The notes under the pieces: model-generated
What the model saw: only the letters and a program-made list of their open reading frames with translations
Database searches by the model: none
What the model was told of the DNA's origin: nothing
Program-made: the position numbers and the translations under genes
Assembly: GCF_003020115.1 (NCBI RefSeq)
Contig: NZ_PYFX01000024.1
Span: 1 to 64,000, forward strand
DNA: 64,000 nt
Direction: 5' to 3'
Source: Bradyrhizobium sp. MOS002
Lineage (GTDB): Bacteria; Pseudomonadota; Alphaproteobacteria; Rhizobiales; Xanthobacteraceae
Part shown: positions 60,680 to 64,000 of the stretch, one piece after another
Layout of the letters: every line of letters begins with the position of its first letter
Numbering within the stretch: position 1 is the first letter of the stretch

Positions 60680-61219
60680 ATGGCGGAAGAAAACGTCTAC
60701 TTCACCAACCAGAAGCAGCCCCACGCCATCGAGCCGGGAGCGTTCGTGCTCGACCTTTACCGGCTGATCTGCATGGTTACGGCATCTCGCGAAGTGGCGA
60801 GCCACGGCCTCACCTCGCCCGCCATCGCAATGATGCAGGAAGGTTTTTTCAAGTCAGAAGTCACGCGGATCTTGATCTCTTGTGCCACTGGGTTGCGCAT
60901 TCGTTTCGATCAACGTCCGCAAGGACCAAAGAACGAGCACAAAGACTGCGGGAAGTTGTTTCCAAGCTGGGTGAACGATCCAAAGAGGGTCGAGGTGCTC
61001 AGCCTACGTGAGGCTTGCAACAAGATCATTCATGCTACCGGCATCCGATTTGATGTCGTGATTCCCGATGCGGCCATGAACCCTGATGAGGAAGGCCTTC
61101 ACTACCAACCGTACCTCTACCTGTATGGAAGTAAAAATCGCAACGACTGGCGCGCCGAGCTGTCGCTGATCGACTTCGCACGGTTGGGAGCGGTGTCGTT
61201 CAAATGGCTCGCCTACTGA
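60680..61219 (+). CDS. Hypothetical protein with HEPN-like motif, first gene of a coupled pair
   Basis: The 179-residue protein contains SLREACNKIIHATG, in which Arg110 and an N-x-x-x-H (Asn114, His118) resemble the HEPN ribonuclease signature. The amino-terminal half has helical segments (FVLDLYRLICMVTASREVAS). It has no signal or membrane segment. Its stop overlaps the next start (TGATG), so the two are a translation-coupled pair. Base composition is lower in GC than neighbours, suggesting recent transfer. A role in RNA cleavage, toxin-antitoxin or phage defence is inference only. Confidence 0.65.
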   Translation: MAEENVYFTNQKQPHAIEPGAFVLDLYRLICMVTASREVASHGLTSPAIAMMQEGFFKSEVTRILISCATGLRIRFDQRPQGPKNEHKDCGKLFPSWVNDPKRVEVLSLREACNKIIHATGIRFDVVIPDAAMNPDEEGLHYQPYLYLYGSKNRNDWRAELSLIDFARLGAVSFKWLAY

Positions 61220-61746
61220 TGAGCGAGACGGCGAAAACTGACAGGGACGAGCCGACACGTGAAGTCGCGACGATGACGCGAGGCGATAGGAAGTCGCTCA
61301 GCGCAAAACAGGTCCACGCCATTGTTACGCGGCGGCTGCGCAGAACTGAAAAGCTTAATTTTCTCGAAAGCTTTGCCATGTTCATGGGTAAGGCCCAACT
61401 TGTCGAATTGGCACTGAAGAACATTCTTGCGGGTAAGTATGGCTACGACGAAGAGAGGATCGAAAGCTGGCCCCTTGGGCGAGTGGTCAAGGCATTGCGC
61501 GAGAGCGGGTTGCGGCAAGACTTCGTCCACTTAGTGGAAGAGTTAAAGGAACATCGCAACTACATTGCACACGAAATGTTGGCCAACGACGCGCTTCTGC
61601 GAAGATTGGCAGGCGGCGGCACGCGGCGCATAGCGTGGAAGTCGCTAGGTCGTGGTCTATATTTGGTGGAACAGGCGATTGTGGTGCACGATTTTCTTTT
61701 TGGCGGGACGAGTCCGCGCCCACGACCTAGTCGACCCAAACAATGA
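61219..61746 (+). CDS. Hypothetical protein with HEPN-like R-x4-H motif, second gene of a coupled pair
   Basis: ATG at 61219 overlaps the previous TGA and gives 175 residues. A helical core (KLNFLESFAMFMGKAQLVEL) is followed by ELKEHRNYIAHEML, where Arg113-x4-His118 with Asn114 is the HEPN RNase motif R-N-x-x-x-H. The carboxyl tail is basic and Pro-rich. The protein would be a soluble HEPN-type RNase or its binding partner. An alternative upstream start at 61204 exists. Composition and position beside a repeat block suggest an accessory island. Confidence 0.7.
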   Translation: MSETAKTDRDEPTREVATMTRGDRKSLSAKQVHAIVTRRLRRTEKLNFLESFAMFMGKAQLVELALKNILAGKYGYDEERIESWPLGRVVKALRESGLRQDFVHLVEELKEHRNYIAHEMLANDALLRRLAGGGTRRIAWKSLGRGLYLVEQAIVVHDFLFGGTSPRPRPSRPKQ

Positions 61747-61808
61747 CACGACGAGGCTAACTAGCCGGACGGAGTCGGAGAAGTGGCCAAGGAGCTGACT
61801 GATGGCCG

Positions 61809-63077
61809 TCAACTGGTCTGGCCGACAATCTCGAATGCGGTACATCCTGGGCGAGAAGAAATCGTCATCGTTGCATCTAGTCGCCGCACAAATGCTTTCA
61901 CGACTTGCATGCCGAAGCCTTTGCTCTGATCGATGTCGAAACCTGCCGGCAAGCCGCGCCCCTGATCAGAGACTACCAAAGCCCATCCGCCCGCATTTGT
62001 TTTGAAGCTTACGTTGACAGGCCCCGGCTGACCCGGAGCATAAGCATACTTGAAACTATTCGTGGCCAACTCCGCGACCAAAAGGCCTAGTCCGCTCGCG
62101 ACATCCGACGGAACTCTGGTGTTTTCCGCATCGACATTGATCGCAGTTATCTGTGCCGGAGCTGTGTGCTTGAGGCTTTCGCAGAGCCTGAGCAGAAAGG
62201 TATCGATTTGGATTTCTTCATGACTGCCGGTCAGGTGCAGCTGCTTGTGGACGGTTGCAATGGCGAGCACACGATTGCTGGCCATATCGAGCTGAGCCCT
62301 CGTCTCCTCGCTCGCGGCATTGCGGCTCTGAAGTGCCAGAATTGACTGGACGAGCTGCAATGAATTCATGAGCCGGTGATCGCCTTCGCGCATCATCGTC
62401 TCTTTTTCGTTGACCAGGTCTTCGGCTTCGACTCTGGCGGCGTGTTCGGCAGCGCTAATCCGGCGCAGTTCAAGCAACTTCATCACCTGATTGGCCATCA
62501 GTCGCAAGAAAGCCTTCTGAGTCTCATTAAGCTCCCGTGGCTTGTAATCGAGCACGCAAACGGTACCTAGCGGAAGGCCATCAGGCGTCTCCAACAACGC
62601 TCCGGCATAAAACCGCAGATGCGGGTCGCCCGTGACCAGCGGATTATCCGCGAAACGCGAATCTAGCGTGGTGTCGGGTACGACAAACAGATCGGGCTGC
62701 AAGATCGCGTGCGCGCAGATCGAGCTGTCCAGCGGCGTTTCCCGGAGGCCTAATCCGACTTCCGCCTTGAACCATTGGCGGCCGTAGTCGATCAAGTTGA
62801 TGACAGAGATTGGCGTGCCGCAGATGGCGGACGCGACCTTCACGATTTCGTCGAAGTCAGCTTCTCGCGGAGTATCGAGGATGCCATACCGCCGGAGGGC
62901 AGCAAGACGAGATTCTTCAGCCCTATGCAGATCAGCTTGCACGACTTCTCTGATATCTATGTGGCGAGTATGGTGGCCCTTACAGACACCGATGTCTACT
63001 GTTTCGGGATGAGCGAGCCGCACACTCGCAGAGGGGGAACTATCCGAGCCGGCAGAGCTTAGGTTGGCTGGAGGCAT
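61809..63077 (-). CDS. GAF-domain sensor histidine kinase, HisKA_2 type
   Basis: The protein of up to 422 residues has a GAF domain (about residues 70-200: RYGILDTPREADFDEIVKVA, GTPISVINLID), a HisKA_2 dimerisation helix with phospho-acceptor His234 (REGDHRLMNSLQLV) and an HATPase with ELATNSFKYAY and DQGRGLPAGF. It is cytoplasmic. Such kinases act in light, redox or general stress signalling. The true start may lie up to 50 codons downstream, since the first residues overlap the divergent response-regulator gene. Confidence 0.9.
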   Translation of the reverse strand: MPPANLSSAGSDSSPSASVRLAHPETVDIGVCKGHHTRHIDIREVVQADLHRAEESRLAALRRYGILDTPREADFDEIVKVASAICGTPISVINLIDYGRQWFKAEVGLGLRETPLDSSICAHAILQPDLFVVPDTTLDSRFADNPLVTGDPHLRFYAGALLETPDGLPLGTVCVLDYKPRELNETQKAFLRLMANQVMKLLELRRISAAEHAARVEAEDLVNEKETMMREGDHRLMNSLQLVQSILALQSRNAASEETRAQLDMASNRVLAIATVHKQLHLTGSHEEIQIDTFLLRLCESLKHTAPAQITAINVDAENTRVPSDVASGLGLLVAELATNSFKYAYAPGQPGPVNVSFKTNAGGWALVVSDQGRGLPAGFDIDQSKGFGMQVVKAFVRRLDATMTISSRPGCTAFEIVGQTS

Positions 63078-63462
63078 TTATGCTTTGAAAACAGATATTA
63101 AGCTACCCGTTGTGCTGATTGTAGAGGATGACCTCCTTATTCGTTTGGATGCCGTGGATATGATCAAGGCAGCCGGGTTTGAAACGATTGAAGCAAACGG
63201 CGCGGATGAAGCCATCGCCATTCTGGAGCGCCGACGCGACATCACAGTCCTATTTACGGACGTGCAAATGCCGGGCTCGATGGACGGCCTCAGACTGGCC
63301 GCTGCGGTTCGCGACCGCTGGCCGCCAATCAAGATCATTGCTACGTCTGGAATGACGAAGGTCGGCCCCGACGACTTGCCTTCGGGCGGCCGATTTATCC
63401 GAAAACCCTATAGCGCTCAAGGAATTCTCGAAGTCATCCGCGACGTCAGCGCCGGCACCTAG
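63064..63462 (+). CDS. Single-domain response regulator
   Basis: The CheY-like receiver has acidic residues EDD near the start, phospho-acceptor Asp66 in LFTDVQMPG, a TSGM switch and Lys in FIRKPYS. There is no output domain, as is common for partners of HisKA_2/HWE kinases. TTG 63064 is the longest start; TTG 63085, after GGAGG, is more likely. It is divergent from the kinase gene and is its probable partner. Confidence 0.9.
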   Translation: MAGGIYALKTDIKLPVVLIVEDDLLIRLDAVDMIKAAGFETIEANGADEAIAILERRRDITVLFTDVQMPGSMDGLRLAAAVRDRWPPIKIIATSGMTKVGPDDLPSGGRFIRKPYSAQGILEVIRDVSAGT

Positions 63463-63737
63463 GCCCTCCGCTTCGCGGCTGAGCGGCTGGAGGGTACCTC
63501 GAGAACTGATCGCGCGAACTTCGCCGCTGGATGGGCGCAACTCGCGTCGACCTTACTTGCTGGAGCAACTACAGAGATTGCTGCTTCTCGGCGCTGTTGA
63601 TCTTCGGCTGCTTCCGCCTGTTTCAACCATTCTTCGGCGAACAACAGCCACTGCGCCTTGCTGGACGCGCTAGTAGCCTTACTAGCTTCCTCTCGGCAAT
63701 CCTCATAGTTCGCGCGGTAAACCCTGCCCCTATCCAT
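63459..63737 (-). CDS. Small hypothetical protein
   Basis: The 92-residue protein opens MDRGRVYRANYEDCREEASK and continues KAQWLLFAEEWLKQAEAAED, a pattern of short helical proteins frequent in Bradyrhizobium (xYRxxAxxCxxxA...WLxxAxxWLxxA). It is soluble. Its stop overlaps the response-regulator stop by four bases. Function unknown. Confidence 0.7.
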   Translation of the reverse strand: MDRGRVYRANYEDCREEASKATSASSKAQWLLFAEEWLKQAEAAEDQQRREAAISVVAPASKVDASCAHPAAKFARSVLEVPSSRSAAKRRA

Positions 63738-64000
63738 GCACGGATTTTATCAACCGGGTGACACTCGGGATATGCAATTTCGGCATGCCTTGTTGCAGAT
63801 CAACGCTCGGCAATATGCAGTTGTGCCATGCGGAGACCGGCTCCGACGGGATGCGTCCGGTCATGCCTCTGCATGCCTGCGCCGCTGGGAGGGTCGTTTT
63901 GGCGGCAGTCACATAACGGCCTTGATCTGCGTCAAGCGACCGTAGCGTGAAGCGGCTGTCCTATCCGCCGAATGGATGAGCGGTCCGTCCCCATTGTGCC

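Noticed and set aside
1..64000. tRNA, rRNA and CRISPR arrays
   Set aside because: I looked for cloverleaf-like ends and regular repeat-spacer patterns and saw none.

Overview
The window looks like chromosomal DNA of a Rhizobiales alphaproteobacterium, most likely Bradyrhizobium or a close relative. This is inferred from the high GC content, GcrA-like and HisKA_2-type regulators, many short Bradyrhizobium-style hypothetical proteins, and a block of extragenic repeats at 60057-60510 that resembles those scattered through Bradyrhizobium genomes. No rRNA, tRNA or CRISPR array was seen.

Layout. 1-2.7 kb is eroded: an IS transposase fragment at the edge, a frameshifted acyltransferase and a frameshifted zinc-ribbon gene. 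2.7-9.4 kb holds an SRAP-domain protein, a secreted Pro/Val-rich protein, an EAL phosphodiesterase and many tiny genes, including two paralogues of one small charged family and several zinc-ribbon miniproteins. 9.7-16.6 kb has an Nramp-like transporter, an enolase-superfamily enzyme, SoxC with a SoxD-like cytochrome, and arginase. 16.6-22.6 kb is an envelope/c-di-GMP module: a CHASE2-PAS-GGDEF-EAL protein, a secreted FecR-domain protein with a Gly/Asn tail, and a divergent TpsB transporter. 22.7-26.2 kb has an esterase-like hydrolase, a cytochrome c, a phasin and small genes. 26.2-28.5 kb is a regulatory island: a GcrA-like protein, a LexA/CI-type S24 repressor and a small gene whose promoter carries the same palindrome as the repressor's own promoter. 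28.6-34.8 kb has a quinone oxidoreductase, a MoxR/VWA pair and dctA behind a consensus sigma-54 promoter.

36.3-59.2 kb is the main functional block, nucleobase and ureide scavenging. It encodes allantoate amidohydrolase, two complete BMP-type ABC transporters, biuret hydrolase, a guanine-deaminase-like enzyme, a Tsx-like outer-membrane channel, 8-oxoguanine deaminase, a two-gene molybdenum hydroxylase, an NCS2 permease, a UraD-UraH fusion, PuuE allantoinase and a DUF3830 protein. Together they would import purines or nucleosides and take guanine, 8-oxoguanine and xanthine through urate to allantoate. The urate-oxidising enzyme and the step after allantoate are not here. Sigma-54 promoter matches lie upstream of most transcription units, which suggests nitrogen-limitation control.

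59.3-64 kb has two small secreted proteins, the repeat block, a coupled pair of lower-GC genes with HEPN-like R...H motifs (a possible toxin or defence locus), and a divergent GAF histidine kinase and single-domain response regulator.

Three genes (218-1326, 2277-2659, 34824-36196) each need one frameshift to be read through. They may be genuine pseudogenes or base-calling errors.
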